Origin: Bradyrhizobium diazoefficiens
GTDB taxonomy: Bacteria > Pseudomonadota > Alphaproteobacteria > Rhizobiales > Xanthobacteraceae
Assembly (NCBI RefSeq): GCF_016612535.1
Contig: NZ_JAENXS010000002.1
Coordinates: 1,984,001-2,048,000, forward strand
DNA: 64,000 nucleotides
Reading direction: 5' to 3'
Below the pieces are notes generated by a model. That model was not told the origin of the DNA. It made no database searches and saw only the letters and a program-made list of their open reading frames with translations. The position numbers and the translations under genes were made by a program. Below, in pieces: positions 8,779 through 18,542 of the stretch. The stretch's first letter is position 1, and each line of letters begins with the position of its first letter.

Positions 8779-11700
8779 ATGACGCTGATGCAGGTCGAGC
8801 TGGACGACAAATACCGGCTCGAATCGAAGCGGATCTTCCTGTCCGGCACCCAGGCCCTGGTCCGCCTGCCGATGTTGCAGCGCGAACGCGACCGGCTTCA
8901 GGGGCTCAACACAGGCGGCTTCATCTCCGGCTATCGCGGTTCCCCGCTCGGCATGTACGACCACGCGCTGTGGCGCGCGAAGTCGCACCTCCAGCAGCAC
9001 GACATCGCCTTCGTCCCCGGCCTCAACGAGGATCTGGCGGCGACCGCAGTCTGGGGCAGCCAACAGATCGGCCTCTTTCCCGGCGCCAAGGTCGATGGCG
9101 TGTTCGGCATCTGGTACGGCAAGGGCCCTGGCGTCGACCGCTCGGTCGATGCGCTCAAGCATGCCAACGCGGCCGGTACTTCACTTAACGGCGGCGTGCT
9201 GGCGCTCGCCGGCGACGACCACGGCTGCCAGTCCTCGACCCTGGCGCATCAGAGCGAGCAGGTGTTTGCGGCGGCATTGATCCCGGTGATCAATCCGGCG
9301 ACGCTGCAGGACTATCTCGATCTCGGTCTCTATGGCTTCGCGCTGTCCCGCTTCTCCGGCTGCTGGGTCGGCTTCAAGGCCATCAGCGAGACCGTGGAGA
9401 GCTCGGCCTCCATCTATAGCGATCCCGAAAGGATCCAGATCAAGCTTCCCGATGATTTCGAGATGCCGCCCGGCGGCCTCAACATCCGCTGGCCCGATCC
9501 GCCGCTGGACGCCGAGCGGCGCCTGTTCGGTCCGAAGATGGCTGCGGTGCAGGCCTTTGCCCGCGCCAACCAGCTCGACCGCATCGTGCTCGACTCCAGG
9601 CCGGCGCGGCTCGGCATCGTCGCAACCGGCAAGGCCTATCTCGATTTGCGCCAGGCGCTCGCTGACCTCGGCATTACCGACAAGGACGCGCAGGATCTGG
9701 GACTGCGCATCTACAAGGTCGCGCTGACCTGGCCGCTGGAAGAAAGCGGCGCGAAGCGTTTCGCCGACGGTCTTCAGGACGTGCTGGTGGTCGAGGAGAA
9801 GCGCGGCTTCATCGAAGACCAGCTGATGCGCATCCTCTACAACATCGATGCATCGAGGCGCCCGACCGTCACGGGCAAACGCGACGAGCGCGGCGCGCCG
9901 CTGCTGCCGAGCGAAGGCGAGCTGACGCCGACCATCGTTGCGTCCGCACTGGTGGCGCGGCTGCGCAAGCTCGGGCATCACAGCCCGGTGCTGGAGCAGC
10001 GCCTTGCGCGGCTCGAAGCCTTCGACCATCCCGTCACCACCGGCGCCCCGATCAAACTCGCCCGCACGCCGTTTTTCTGCTCGGGCTGTCCGCACAACAC
10101 TTCGACCCGCGTGCCGGAAGGCAGCCGCGCCATGGCCGGAATCGGCTGCCACGGCATGGCCCTGAGCATGCCGACCCGCCGGACCGATCTGATCTCGCAT
10201 ATGGGCGCCGAGGGCGTGAACTGGATCGGGCAGGCGCCCTTTACCAGCGAGAAGCATATCTTCCAGAACCTCGGCGACGGCACCTACACGCATTCGGGGC
10301 TGCTGGCCCTGCGCGCGGCTTCCGCTGCAGGGATCAGCATCACCTACAAGATCCTCTACAACGACGCCGTCGCGATGACCGGCGGTCAGCCCGCCGAGGG
10401 CGGCTTCAACGTCGCGCAGATCGCGCATCAGGTCTGGGCCGAGGGCGTCAAGCGGCTTGCGATCGTCTCCGACGACCCGACCAAATATCCTGACAGCAAC
10501 TACTTCCCGCAGGGCGCGACCATCCACCACCGCCGCGAGCTCGATGCCGTTCAGCGCGAGCTGCGCGACATCAAGGGCCTGACCGTCGTCATCTACGACC
10601 AGACCTGCGCCGCGGAAAAGCGCCGCCGCCGCAAGCGCGGGCTCTATCCCGATCCCGCCAAGCGCGCCTTCATCAACGAGTTCGTCTGCGAAGGCTGCGG
10701 CGATTGCTCGCAGGCCTCGAACTGCGTCTCAGTGCAGCCGCTGGAGACCGAATTCGGCCGCAAACGGCAGATCGACCAGTCGAACTGCAACAAGGACTTT
10801 TCCTGCGTCGAAGGTTTCTGCCCGAGTTTTGTCACCGTGCATGGCGGCACGCTCAAGCGCGTCAAGACCTCTTCGGTCGATTCCGGGCAGTTGTTCGCCG
10901 ACCTGCCGCTGCCTCCGGTGCTAGAGCTCGACGGCCCCTACAACATCCTCGTCACCGGCATCGGCGGCACCGGCGTCATCACCATCGGCGCCCTGCTCGG
11001 CATGGCCGCCCATGTCGACGGCCGCGGCTGCTCGGCGCTGGATTTCACCGGCCTGTCGCAGAAGAACGGCGCCGTGATGAGCCATGTGCGCATCGCACCG
11101 AGGCCGGAGGATATCTCTGCCGTCCGCATCACCACCGCCGGCGCCGACGTCATCCTCGGTTGCGACATGATCGTCTCGGCAGGCCCCTCCGCGCTCAGCC
11201 GCGCCGAGCGCGGCGTGACCAAGGCCTATATCAACGCCGACCTCCAGCCGACCGCGAGCTTCGTGCAAAACCCCGACCTCGATTTCGAGATGGGCACGAT
11301 GCAGACCGTGCTGTGCGACGCGATCGGCGAGAACAACCTCGACATCATCGATGCGACCGGCATTGCGGCTGCGCTGATGGGCGATTCGATTGCGACCAAT
11401 TCCTTCATGCTCGGCTTCGCCTTCCAGAAGGGCGCCATCCCGCTGTCGCTGGAGGCCCTGCTCCGCGCCATCGAGATCAACGGCGCCGCGATCGAGATGA
11501 ACAAGCTCGCCTTCACCTGGGGCCGGCTGGCCGCCCACGACATGTCGCGGGTGCGCAGCGTGCTTCAGTTCAAGAACCGCGCCTCCGCGCCGACAAAGTC
11601 GCTCGACGACATCATCGCGACCCGCGCAGAGTTTCTGAGGGGCTATCAGGACAAGGCCTATGCTGATCGTTACCTCGCGGCCGTTGCCAAAGTGCGCAAG

Positions 11701-12255
11701 GCAGAGAATGCCGCCTCGCCCGCATCCAGCGAGCTTACGGAGGCCGTGGCGAAGAATCTGTTCAAGCTGATGTCGTACAAGGACGAGTACGAGGTCGCAC
11801 GGCTCTACACCGACGGCAGCTTCGCGAAGAAGGTATCGGAGAGATTCGACGGCGATTTCACGCTCAAATACCACCTCGCACCGCCGATCTTCGCGCAGCG
11901 CGACAAGACAACCGGACATCTCCAGAAGAAGGAGTTCGGCGGCTGGATGATCCACGCCTTCCGCGTGCTGGCCAAGCTCAAGTTTTTGCGCGGCGGCGCG
12001 TTCGATGTGTTCGGGCGCACCGCGGAGCGCCAGTCGGAGCGGAAGCTGATCGAAGATTATCTCGGCATGATCGATCAGCGGATCGCCGGACTGAAGGCGG
12101 AGCAGCTCCCGCTGCTGGCGCGCCTCGCCCGTGTGCCGGAGACCATCCGCGGCTTCGGTCACGTCAAGGAATCCAACATCCGGCTCGCGGCGGCCGAGAA
12201 GGCGCGGCTGGAAGCCGAGCTGGAGAACAGCCGCTTTGCTGCGGCTGCGGAGTAG
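8779..12255 (+). CDS. Indolepyruvate ferredoxin oxidoreductase, fused alpha-beta type
   Basis: A 1158-residue thiamine-diphosphate and iron-sulfur enzyme that decarboxylates aryl-2-oxo acids (or branched-chain 2-oxo acids) to acyl-CoA with ferredoxin as electron acceptor. The N-terminal half is IorA-like (TGGFISGYRGSPLG, GDDHGCQSST), followed by the TPP-binding region (GIGCHGMALSMP, LGDGTYTHSG). A cysteine cluster near residue 636 (CEGCGDCSQASNC) binds [4Fe-4S]. From about residue 725 (NILVTGIGGTGVIT) the gamma/IorB domain begins. The ATG at 8779 has AAGGA eight bases upstream; the frame is open further upstream without recognisable homology. Such fused enzymes are usual in Bradyrhizobium. 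It stands alone. Confidence 0.92.
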   Translation: MTLMQVELDDKYRLESKRIFLSGTQALVRLPMLQRERDRLQGLNTGGFISGYRGSPLGMYDHALWRAKSHLQQHDIAFVPGLNEDLAATAVWGSQQIGLFPGAKVDGVFGIWYGKGPGVDRSVDALKHANAAGTSLNGGVLALAGDDHGCQSSTLAHQSEQVFAAALIPVINPATLQDYLDLGLYGFALSRFSGCWVGFKAISETVESSASIYSDPERIQIKLPDDFEMPPGGLNIRWPDPPLDAERRLFGPKMAAVQAFARANQLDRIVLDSRPARLGIVATGKAYLDLRQALADLGITDKDAQDLGLRIYKVALTWPLEESGAKRFADGLQDVLVVEEKRGFIEDQLMRILYNIDASRRPTVTGKRDERGAPLLPSEGELTPTIVASALVARLRKLGHHSPVLEQRLARLEAFDHPVTTGAPIKLARTPFFCSGCPHNTSTRVPEGSRAMAGIGCHGMALSMPTRRTDLISHMGAEGVNWIGQAPFTSEKHIFQNLGDGTYTHSGLLALRAASAAGISITYKILYNDAVAMTGGQPAEGGFNVAQIAHQVWAEGVKRLAIVSDDPTKYPDSNYFPQGATIHHRRELDAVQRELRDIKGLTVVIYDQTCAAEKRRRRKRGLYPDPAKRAFINEFVCEGCGDCSQASNCVSVQPLETEFGRKRQIDQSNCNKDFSCVEGFCPSFVTVHGGTLKRVKTSSVDSGQLFADLPLPPVLELDGPYNILVTGIGGTGVITIGALLGMAAHVDGRGCSALDFTGLSQKNGAVMSHVRIAPRPEDISAVRITTAGADVILGCDMIVSAGPSALSRAERGVTKAYINADLQPTASFVQNPDLDFEMGTMQTVLCDAIGENNLDIIDATGIAAALMGDSIATNSFMLGFAFQKGAIPLSLEALLRAIEINGAAIEMNKLAFTWGRLAAHDMSRVRSVLQFKNRASAPTKSLDDIIATRAEFLRGYQDKAYADRYLAAVAKVRKAENAASPASSELTEAVAKNLFKLMSYKDEYEVARLYTDGSFAKKVSERFDGDFTLKYHLAPPIFAQRDKTTGHLQKKEFGGWMIHAFRVLAKLKFLRGGAFDVFGRTAERQSERKLIEDYLGMIDQRIAGLKAEQLPLLARLARVPETIRGFGHVKESNIRLAAAEKARLEAELENSRFAAAAE

Positions 12256-12279
12256 CAGTTAGGACCCGAGCTCCCTCCA

Positions 12280-12366
12280 CGCGTCATTGCGAGAAGCCCA
12301 TGCGACGATGCAATCCAGACTGCCTCCGCGATTTCTGGATTGCTTCGCTACGCTCGCAATGACGCG
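12280..12366. repeat. REP-like palindromic element
   Basis: Outer arms CGCGTCATTGCGAG (12280-12293) and CTCGCAATGACGCG (12353-12366) are perfect 14-bp inverted repeats; inner arms CAATCCAGA (12311-12319) and TCTGGATTG (12334-12342) also pair. From memory, this sequence type is a common intergenic palindrome in Bradyrhizobium and Rhodopseudomonas. It sits between two convergent genes. Confidence 0.8.
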
Positions 12367-12384
12367 GATGCAGCGGGGATCCGA

Positions 12385-14112
12385 TCAAACGGATGTCTTT
12401 GCGGCGCCGAGTGTCGTCGTCACACTCCCCTCCGCCAGATGCCGTCCCGCAATATACCCGAATGTCAGTGCTGGACCGAGCGTGATCCCCGGCCCCGGAT
12501 AATTGCCGTTCATGATCGAGGCCATGTCGTTGCCGCAGGCGTAGAGACCCGCGATCGCTGTCCCGTCTTCGCGCAGCACGCGCGCATGGGCATCGACCTT
12601 CATGCCGATGGCCGTACCGAGATCGGCCGGATAGATGCGCATCGCGAAGAACGGCGCGCGGAGGATCGGCGCGACGCATGGGTTCGGCTTGTGAGCGGCG
12701 TCGCCGAGATGCCGCTGATAGATGGTGCTGCCGCGACCGAATTCGGGATCACGGCCGTCCTTCGCGTCGGAATTGTAGCTCGCGACCGTCGCGGCGAGTG
12801 CGGACGGGTTGATTCCAATCTTCGCCGCGAGCTGCGCGATATCAGGCGCCTCGATCAACTCACCACTCGCCACGTAGTGTCGGACGTTGCGCGTGAACGG
12901 CTTGATGCGGCCGAGGCCGTAGCGCCACAGGAACGGACGGTCGCAGACCAGGTAGAACGGCCGATCCGGCTCGCCATTGCCGTCGCGCAGCATGGCAAGC
13001 ACGAACTCGTGGTAGGATAGCGCCTCGTTGACGAAACGGCGGCCTGCGGCATTGACGGCGATCACGCCGGGCTTGGCGCGGTCGGTCACCGTGTGGGGGA
13101 ACACGCCGCGGCTGCCATCGGCGCGTCTGAATAGCGAGGCGGGCACCCAATAGGCCGGGCTCGATGCGTCCGTATTGAGCGCAGCGCCGGCTGTGGTCGC
13201 GAAGCGAAGTCCGTCGCCCGTGCTGGACGTGTTGGTCGCCGAGACAAATCCGGCCGCAGGCGGGAAGAAGCGCTTGCGTAAAGCCACGTCGTGCGAGAAG
13301 CCGCCAGTCGCTAGCACCACGCCGCGGCGTGCCGCAATCAGGCGATCACGCGAGCCATGGCGGATCACGACGCCGCTGACGCGATCGTCCTGCGTCGTCA
13401 GATCCTCGACATCAGCACTGAAGAGGATCTCGACTTGCCGTGCCAGCAGCGAGGCGTACAGCCGTGCCGCGAGAGCATTGCCGAGATGCAGTGTCGTGCC
13501 GCGCGGATTGCGCAGCCGCTGCAATGCGTATTCGGACACCAGTCGCGCCGCCCGTAATGTCGAACGCAGGGATTTTCCAATCCGGCGCAGATGCGGGATG
13601 TCGAGACGGTTGACCATCATGCCGCCGAACAGCGTGAACTCCGGCAGAGGCGGTCGCAATCGGGCGAAAGCATCGCCCAGCCGCGTGCCGTCGAAAGCGA
13701 CCGGCTCCAGCACGCGCCCGCCGGCCGTCGCGCCCAGCCGTTCCGGATAATAGTCCGGATAGGCCTTCACCGGCTGAAGGCGAACTTCGGTGTTGGCTTC
13801 AAGATAGGCGACCGCCTCCGGCCCGCGCGCGAGGAAGGCGGCACGCAAGCCCGCATTGGCGGGCTCGGGCACGGTACTCGCAAGATACTGGACCGCATCC
13901 GTGACGCTGTCGGAAAGCCCCGCCTCCTTCATCTTGGGATTGGCCGGAATCCAGACCATGCCGCCGGACCAGGCCGTGGTACCGCCGACGAAGGCGGTCT
14001 TCTCGATCACCAGCACTCGCAGGCCTTCGGCGGCAGCAACAGCGGCAGCCGTCATGCCACCGGCGCCGGCGCCGATGACAATGACGTCGTAGGTCTCATA
14101 CGCCGGCATCAT
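12385..14112 (-). CDS. FAD-dependent oxidoreductase, 3-ketosteroid dehydrogenase/fumarate reductase-like
   Basis: A 575-residue flavoprotein of the FAD_binding_2 family. The dinucleotide-binding motif VIGAGAGGMTAA lies at about residues 12-23, followed by GGTTAWSGGMVWIP, a family hallmark. The C-terminal part has GTAIGMKVDAHARVL and NDMASIMNGNYPGPG, which resemble 3-ketosteroid delta-1-dehydrogenases (KstD) and related dehydrogenases. I cannot tell KstD activity from other ene-reductase or dehydrogenase activity. It lies last in a minus-strand run with an HtrA-like protease and a GMC oxidoreductase, 58 bases after the protease. No other steroid genes are present. Confidence 0.85.
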   Translation of the reverse strand: MMPAYETYDVIVIGAGAGGMTAAAVAAAEGLRVLVIEKTAFVGGTTAWSGGMVWIPANPKMKEAGLSDSVTDAVQYLASTVPEPANAGLRAAFLARGPEAVAYLEANTEVRLQPVKAYPDYYPERLGATAGGRVLEPVAFDGTRLGDAFARLRPPLPEFTLFGGMMVNRLDIPHLRRIGKSLRSTLRAARLVSEYALQRLRNPRGTTLHLGNALAARLYASLLARQVEILFSADVEDLTTQDDRVSGVVIRHGSRDRLIAARRGVVLATGGFSHDVALRKRFFPPAAGFVSATNTSSTGDGLRFATTAGAALNTDASSPAYWVPASLFRRADGSRGVFPHTVTDRAKPGVIAVNAAGRRFVNEALSYHEFVLAMLRDGNGEPDRPFYLVCDRPFLWRYGLGRIKPFTRNVRHYVASGELIEAPDIAQLAAKIGINPSALAATVASYNSDAKDGRDPEFGRGSTIYQRHLGDAAHKPNPCVAPILRAPFFAMRIYPADLGTAIGMKVDAHARVLREDGTAIAGLYACGNDMASIMNGNYPGPGITLGPALTFGYIAGRHLAEGSVTTTLGAAKTSV

Positions 14113-14170
14113 GCGGCAAATATCCGAAGGCGAGGCATGACATCGTCATACCCCGCCTACGGGCTCGCAG

Positions 14171-15190
14171 CTAGCGCTGTGGCTTGCGCTCGATCGGGTC
14201 GATGTCGATCCCCCGCAGGCGACCTAGCCGCAGCACGTCGATGGCGAGCCGCCGGCCGATCCGGTCGCGGTCGAGCACGCGGATCAAATCGTCGACGCCG
14301 TTGATCTCGACCCCGTCGAGCTTGATGACGACGTCGCCCGGCAACAGGCCCGCTTTCGCTGCGGGGCCATCCGGCTCGATCTGCGCCAGCAGCGCGCCCA
14401 TGTTGTTCTCGACACCGGCCAGCACTGCGTGACGCCGCGGGACCGGTGCGGTCTGTCCGGCGACGCCGATATAAGCGCGGCGGACATAGCCGTGGCGGAT
14501 GATCTCCGACAGCACGAATTGCGCGGTATTGCTCGCGACCGCAAAGCAGATGCCTTGCGCGCCATTGATGATGGCGGTGTTGATGCCGATCACCTCGGCC
14601 TTCGACGACACCAGCGGTCCACCGGAATTGCCGGGGTTGAGCGCGGCATCGGTCTGGATCACGTCCTCGATGGTGCGCCCGCTCACCGAGCGGATCGAGC
14701 GCCCGAGCGCCGAGACGACGCCGGCGGTCACGGTCGATTCGAAGCCCAGCGGATTGCCGATCGCGATCACGAGCTGGCCGCGCCGTAGGTTCTTGGAGTT
14801 GCCAAGCGCGGCATAGGGCAAGTCGCGCACGCCGTTGGCGCGCAACAACGCGAGGTCGGTGTCGGGATCGACGCCGAGCACCCTTGCGTCGCCCACGTTG
14901 CCCTCGACGTCCCGCAGGCGAATTTCTTTCGATGCGCCGACCACGTGGCTATTGGTGAGCACGAGCCCATCCGGCGAGATCACGATGCCGGAACCAAGCC
15001 CGCCGCGCTCGCGGCCGTTCGGCACTTTTGGCCCGGTCTCGACGCGCACGACCGCGGGTCCGACACGGTCGGTCACGTCGATCACGGCATTGGAATAGGC
15101 GTCCAGCAAGGCCCGGTCGTTGTCCGGGGTAGCCACCGCCGCTCGCGATGACGATCCGTCATCGACGACATCTGAGGTGAAATCCAACAT
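14171..15190 (-). CDS. HtrA/DegP-like S1C serine protease with PDZ domain, no signal peptide
   Basis: A 339-residue trypsin-like protease. The catalytic triad is visible: His in LTNSHVV (about residue 81), Asp in DTDLALLR (about 109) and Ser in NPGNSGGPL (about 186). A PDZ domain follows from about 245 (AGVENNMGALLAQIEPDGPA; GDVVIKLDGVEINGVDDL). Unlike DegP it lacks an N-terminal signal peptide or membrane anchor, so the predicted site is the cytoplasm. AAGGA lies upstream of the ATG. It follows the GMC small-subunit gene on the same strand after a 93-base gap and precedes the flavoprotein gene, so it may belong to the same transcript. Confidence 0.9.
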   Translation of the reverse strand: MLDFTSDVVDDGSSSRAAVATPDNDRALLDAYSNAVIDVTDRVGPAVVRVETGPKVPNGRERGGLGSGIVISPDGLVLTNSHVVGASKEIRLRDVEGNVGDARVLGVDPDTDLALLRANGVRDLPYAALGNSKNLRRGQLVIAIGNPLGFESTVTAGVVSALGRSIRSVSGRTIEDVIQTDAALNPGNSGGPLVSSKAEVIGINTAIINGAQGICFAVASNTAQFVLSEIIRHGYVRRAYIGVAGQTAPVPRRHAVLAGVENNMGALLAQIEPDGPAAKAGLLPGDVVIKLDGVEINGVDDLIRVLDRDRIGRRLAIDVLRLGRLRGIDIDPIERKPQR

Positions 15191-15283
15191 GGTAAAAGTC
15201 CTTGAGGCTCACACAGATGGTGGCCTGTTCCCTCCCGCGCAAGTGGCCCGCCTGGGGCGCGCAAGGCTGGGCTGCCGAGGTGG

Positions 15284-15733
15284 CTAGGGCGCTTGCCGCA
15301 GCGTGCCTGACCTGGCCTTGACGGGGTCGAGCAGCGACCAGTCGCCGTCCGGGAGCACATAGCCCTTGGGGAATGGCGCGCGCAGCTCGAGCCCGAGCGA
15401 GCGGAGTACGCGGTCGTCGCGGTAGTAGCATTGCAGCACCACGCGGACGAGCGTTGCGGCAGCCGCGCCGCCGTGCTTGCGAAATTCCTTCGCCACCGCG
15501 TCGCGCCTGGCGGCATCGAGCTCCGCGAGCGGCTGGCTTGCAAGGCGCGCCAGATGGTCCAGCGCCGCCGTCACCAATCTGATGTCGCGGCCGAGCGTGG
15601 CAAGGATATCGGCCTGGATCGCGGAGTCGTCGGCGCCGGGCACCTTGTACTCGTCGCTGGCGGGCACGATCATCACGGCGATAGTGCGGAGGTCGTCGCG
15701 TTGGGCGCGCGTGAGTTGATGGTCTGTGGACAT
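15284..15733 (-). CDS. Probable GMC oxidoreductase small subunit (gluconate 2-dehydrogenase subunit 3-like)
   Basis: A 149-residue helical protein starting seven bases after the stop of the GMC oxidoreductase gene on the same strand, so it is almost certainly co-transcribed. Placement and features (TRAQRDDLRTIAVMIVPASDEYKVPGA near the N-terminus, VVLQCYYRDDRVLRSLG in the middle) match the small subunits that accompany membrane-linked GMC dehydrogenases. There is no evident twin-arginine signal. The family call rests mainly on context. Confidence 0.65.
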   Translation of the reverse strand: MSTDHQLTRAQRDDLRTIAVMIVPASDEYKVPGADDSAIQADILATLGRDIRLVTAALDHLARLASQPLAELDAARRDAVAKEFRKHGGAAAATLVRVVLQCYYRDDRVLRSLGLELRAPFPKGYVLPDGDWSLLDPVKARSGTLRQAP

Positions 15734-15740
15734 GACGGCC

Positions 15741-17339
15741 TCAGTCGAACAAATTGGCGAGGCGCTGTTTCATCTGGTCGGCGATGTAGAGCGCGAGGGC
15801 CTGAATGGTGGACGTTGGGTTCACGCCACCGGAGGTGACGAAGATGCTGCCGTCCGCGATGAAGAGATTCTTCACGTCGTGCGTGCGGCCCCATTCGTTG
15901 ACGACCGAGCGTTCGGAGTCGGTGCCCATGCGCGCCGTGCCGAGCAGGTGCCAGCCGCCCCACGGGATCGGCGAGTTGACGCAGATGTCCGTCGCACCCG
16001 CGGTCTCGAGAACCTCCCGGCCGCGCGCGAGCGCGTGGTCCATCATCTTCCGGCTGTTCTCGGAAATTGTGTAGTTGATCTTCGGCGCAGGAATGCCGTG
16101 GCTGTCTTTCAGCACGGGATCAAGCGTGACCTGGTTGTGCTCTTCCGGCAGATCCTCGCAGATCGCGGAAAATCCCAGCCGGTGGCCGTTGAGCTTGCGG
16201 AACACGCGGTGATGATCCGCGCCCCAGGGCAGAATGCCCTTCTGCTCGCTGACGACGGCCTCGAACACCGGCCCGGCGCCGCGCACGAACTGGACGCCGT
16301 AGCCGCGCACAAAGCCGCGCGAGAGGTCGGTGTCATACCACTCCTTGCTCCACAGGCAGGTCGGCGGCGCGCGGTTACTGTCGGTCGGCTCTTTCACATA
16401 GCCATAGATCTGCGCATAGGGATGGAACATCAGGTTTTTGCCGACGAGACCCGATGAATTGGCGAGGCCGTTCGGAAAACGCGCGGACGCCGAGTTGAGC
16501 AGCAGGCGCGGCGTGCCTACGCCGTTGCAGGCGACGATGACGACATGCGCCGGCTGGAACTGCTCGACGCCGTCCTTGTCGTAATAGACCACGCCCGAGG
16601 CCATGCCGTTCTCGTCGGTGGTGATCTCGCGCACCCGGCAGTGGGTGCGCAACTCGACGCCGGCGCGGACGGCATGCGGCCAATAGGTGATGTCGGTCGA
16701 GGATTTCGCGCCTTGCGCGCAGGCGGGCGTGCAATGGCCGAGATTGACGCAGCGTGCCCGGCCCTCATAGTCGGTGGTCGCGACCGTCGTATCCGACGGC
16801 CACCAATGCCAGCCGAGCTTGTTCATGGCCTTGCCGATGATGGCGCCGGACAATCCCATCGGCTGCTGCGGCATCGGCGGATGCGTCAGCGGCGACAACG
16901 GATCCCCTGACAGCCCCGACGTGCCCATCATCCGGTCATTTTCTTCGAAGAACGGCGTCAGCGCGTCGTAATCAATCGGCCAATCGTCGGCGACACCGTC
17001 GAGCGTCTTGACCTTGAAGTCGGAGGGGTGCAGCCGCGGCCAATGTGCGGTGTACATCACCGTCGAGCCGCCGACCGCGTTGTAATTGACGACCTTGATC
17101 GGCGAATTGTCGTCGTTGATGGGATAGTCTTCGGGCCGGCCGCGGACATTGGGGCTCGACGACCACTCGCCGTAGAACTTGGCTTCCCAATCGCGGCCCG
17201 TGCTCGGATATTCCGCCGGGTTCATCCAGCCGCCCTGCTCCAGGCAGAGGATGTGCATCTTGGTCTCGGCCAGCGACCACGCCATCGCCGCGCCCGAGGC
17301 GCCGGCGCCGATGATCAGGACGTCCACGGGGTCTTTCAT
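15741..17339 (-). CDS. GMC family oxidoreductase (FAD-dependent alcohol/sugar dehydrogenase)
   Basis: A 532-residue flavoprotein. The FAD-binding motif LIIGAGASGAAMAW lies at about residues 7-20; the C-terminal GMC domain contains the catalytic His in GGWHLLGTARMG and the Asn in GGVNPTSTIQ. GMC enzymes oxidise alcohols or sugars. I chose the ATG at 17339 because GGAGGAAG precedes it; the longer open frame adds 17 residues of low plausibility. The downstream small subunit suggests a dehydrogenase passing electrons to a cytochrome or quinone rather than an oxidase. Substrate unknown. Confidence 0.9.
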   Translation of the reverse strand: MKDPVDVLIIGAGASGAAMAWSLAETKMHILCLEQGGWMNPAEYPSTGRDWEAKFYGEWSSSPNVRGRPEDYPINDDNSPIKVVNYNAVGGSTVMYTAHWPRLHPSDFKVKTLDGVADDWPIDYDALTPFFEENDRMMGTSGLSGDPLSPLTHPPMPQQPMGLSGAIIGKAMNKLGWHWWPSDTTVATTDYEGRARCVNLGHCTPACAQGAKSSTDITYWPHAVRAGVELRTHCRVREITTDENGMASGVVYYDKDGVEQFQPAHVVIVACNGVGTPRLLLNSASARFPNGLANSSGLVGKNLMFHPYAQIYGYVKEPTDSNRAPPTCLWSKEWYDTDLSRGFVRGYGVQFVRGAGPVFEAVVSEQKGILPWGADHHRVFRKLNGHRLGFSAICEDLPEEHNQVTLDPVLKDSHGIPAPKINYTISENSRKMMDHALARGREVLETAGATDICVNSPIPWGGWHLLGTARMGTDSERSVVNEWGRTHDVKNLFIADGSIFVTSGGVNPTSTIQALALYIADQMKQRLANLFD

Positions 17340-17539
17340 CAAAAAATCTTCCTCCCGCCCTCGCCGCTTCCCGGGCGATTCGGCCGTCACGGCTCACAAG
17401 GCCGACAAACGATAGGGGCAGACCGGCCAGCGAGTAAAGGCTGGCGGGCGAATGTCGCACTTCGCACAGCGCAGACCATTGGTATCGTCCCATCCGGATG
17501 CTAGGAACGAGGAGCTAGAGCAATCGATAGCGAGAAATT

Positions 17540-18328
17540 ATGTCCGTCGAGAATTCATTTGCCGCCGCCCGCGCCTTCGCGCTCGTTTTATTTCTCGCTT
17601 TGTCCGGATTTCTGGGGGTTACCAGCCCTGCCGCCGCGCTGACCGCAGCTGCGACGGTCCGGGACGCCAATTCGATCCAGCTCGGCGACGTCACCTACCG
17701 GCTCGACGGCGTTGACGCACCCGAACTGGACCAGGTCTGTATCGACGACCACGCCGATGCCTGGAGCTGCGGCATCGAGGCCCGCGACCAGCTCACCAAG
17801 CTGATCGGCGGAAAGCCCGTGCGCTGCGACGATGTCGGTCCCGAGAAGAATTTTGGCAAGCGCCACCGTGCGATCTGCACGGTCGAGGGCGACAAGGTTT
17901 CGTTGAACGAGCAATTGGTCAGGCTGGGCTTTGCCATTGCGCGTGAGCCCCTCAAGGCCAACGTCAAGCCGGCGGCGGCCGACGCCAGGACGGCCTCGGC
18001 CGGGATCTGGAAGGGCTGCTTTGTTGCGCCGCAAGACTTCCGCACCGGCAAGAAGGACGGCGCCCTGCTCGGCGCCGCGTGCCGCTCCGACCGCGACAAG
18101 GAGATTCGCGCGGTGCTGTTTCCGGACGAGCTGACGGCGCCGCCGAGCTGCAGCATCAAGGGCAAGCTGGCGGTGCGCGCGCGCGTCACCGGCAATATCG
18201 GCATCTACCATCTGCGGGGTTGCCCGAGCTATGCCGCGACCACCAAGCCGGACCGCTGGTTCTGCTCGGAGGAGGACGCGCAGGCCTCAGGCTTCCGCAA
18301 GGCCTATAATTGCCGCCGGCCAAAGTGA
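17540..18328 (+). CDS. Secreted thermonuclease-like (SNase fold) protein
   Basis: A 262-residue protein with an N-terminal signal peptide ([22 protein letters not shown]) and an SNase-like domain at about residues 35-150: [27 protein letters not shown], then [25 protein letters not shown], matching the staphylococcal nuclease fold. The nuclease arginines are not all obvious (FGKRHRAIC may hold one), so activity is uncertain. Residues about 190-262 form a Cys-containing tail ([23 protein letters not shown]) found in many alphaproteobacterial thermonuclease-family proteins, resembling an extra calcium-binding-like module. It is divergent from the GMC gene. Confidence 0.85.
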   Translation: MSVENSFAAARAFALVLFLALSGFLGVTSPAAALTAAATVRDANSIQLGDVTYRLDGVDAPELDQVCIDDHADAWSCGIEARDQLTKLIGGKPVRCDDVGPEKNFGKRHRAICTVEGDKVSLNEQLVRLGFAIAREPLKANVKPAAADARTASAGIWKGCFVAPQDFRTGKKDGALLGAACRSDRDKEIRAVLFPDELTAPPSCSIKGKLAVRARVTGNIGIYHLRGCPSYAATTKPDRWFCSEEDAQASGFRKAYNCRRPK

Positions 18329-18381
18329 ACAATTGGTTCACGCAGCCGTGAGTGGTAGCCGGAGACAGTATTGATCCGGAA

Positions 18382-18536
18382 TTGAACTCTTGCGCGAGTT
18401 GCTGCACTTATGAACGTGCGCACGCGCCTTGCGCGAGCGCATCCTTGGCAGACGATCCTCTTCGGATTGTCTTTGCTCGGGCGTTTCCTCCCTAGACTTG
18501 GGCCGCTTGTCACCACAAGCGGCTCCTCTTTTTTGT
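18382..18536 (+). ncRNA. Candidate small RNA with its own promoter and terminator
   Basis: Between the nuclease gene and the convergent end of cyoD is a promoter-like pair, TTGAAC (18382-18387) and ACTTAT (18406-18411) 18 bases apart. Downstream come a GC-rich fold, the hairpin AGACGATCC/GGATTGTCT (18450-18458 and 18464-18472, one G-T pair), an unpaired TTTCCTCCCTA stretch and a rho-independent terminator (18502-18534). The expected transcript is about 117 bases, from about 18418. The CCTCC exposed between hairpins is complementary to ribosome-binding sites, as in several alphaproteobacterial sRNA families. It could instead be the 3' untranslated region of the nuclease gene. Confidence 0.4.
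18502..18534 (+). terminator. Rho-independent terminator
   Basis: GCCGCTTGT (18502-18510) pairs perfectly with ACAAGCGGC (18515-18523) around a four-base loop, followed by a six-T run at 18529-18534. The T run is only on the plus strand, so it ends transcripts from the nuclease gene or the candidate sRNA, not cyoD. Confidence 0.85.
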
Positions 18537-18542
18537 GCGGCG

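Noticed and set aside
10921..12162. 413-codon minus-strand frame
   Set aside because: Lies opposite the indolepyruvate oxidoreductase gene and has no recognised domain.
15284..17339. Glucose-methanol-choline oxidoreductase as choline dehydrogenase (betA)
   Set aside because: The small downstream subunit and sequence point to a different GMC group; no betaine genes are near.
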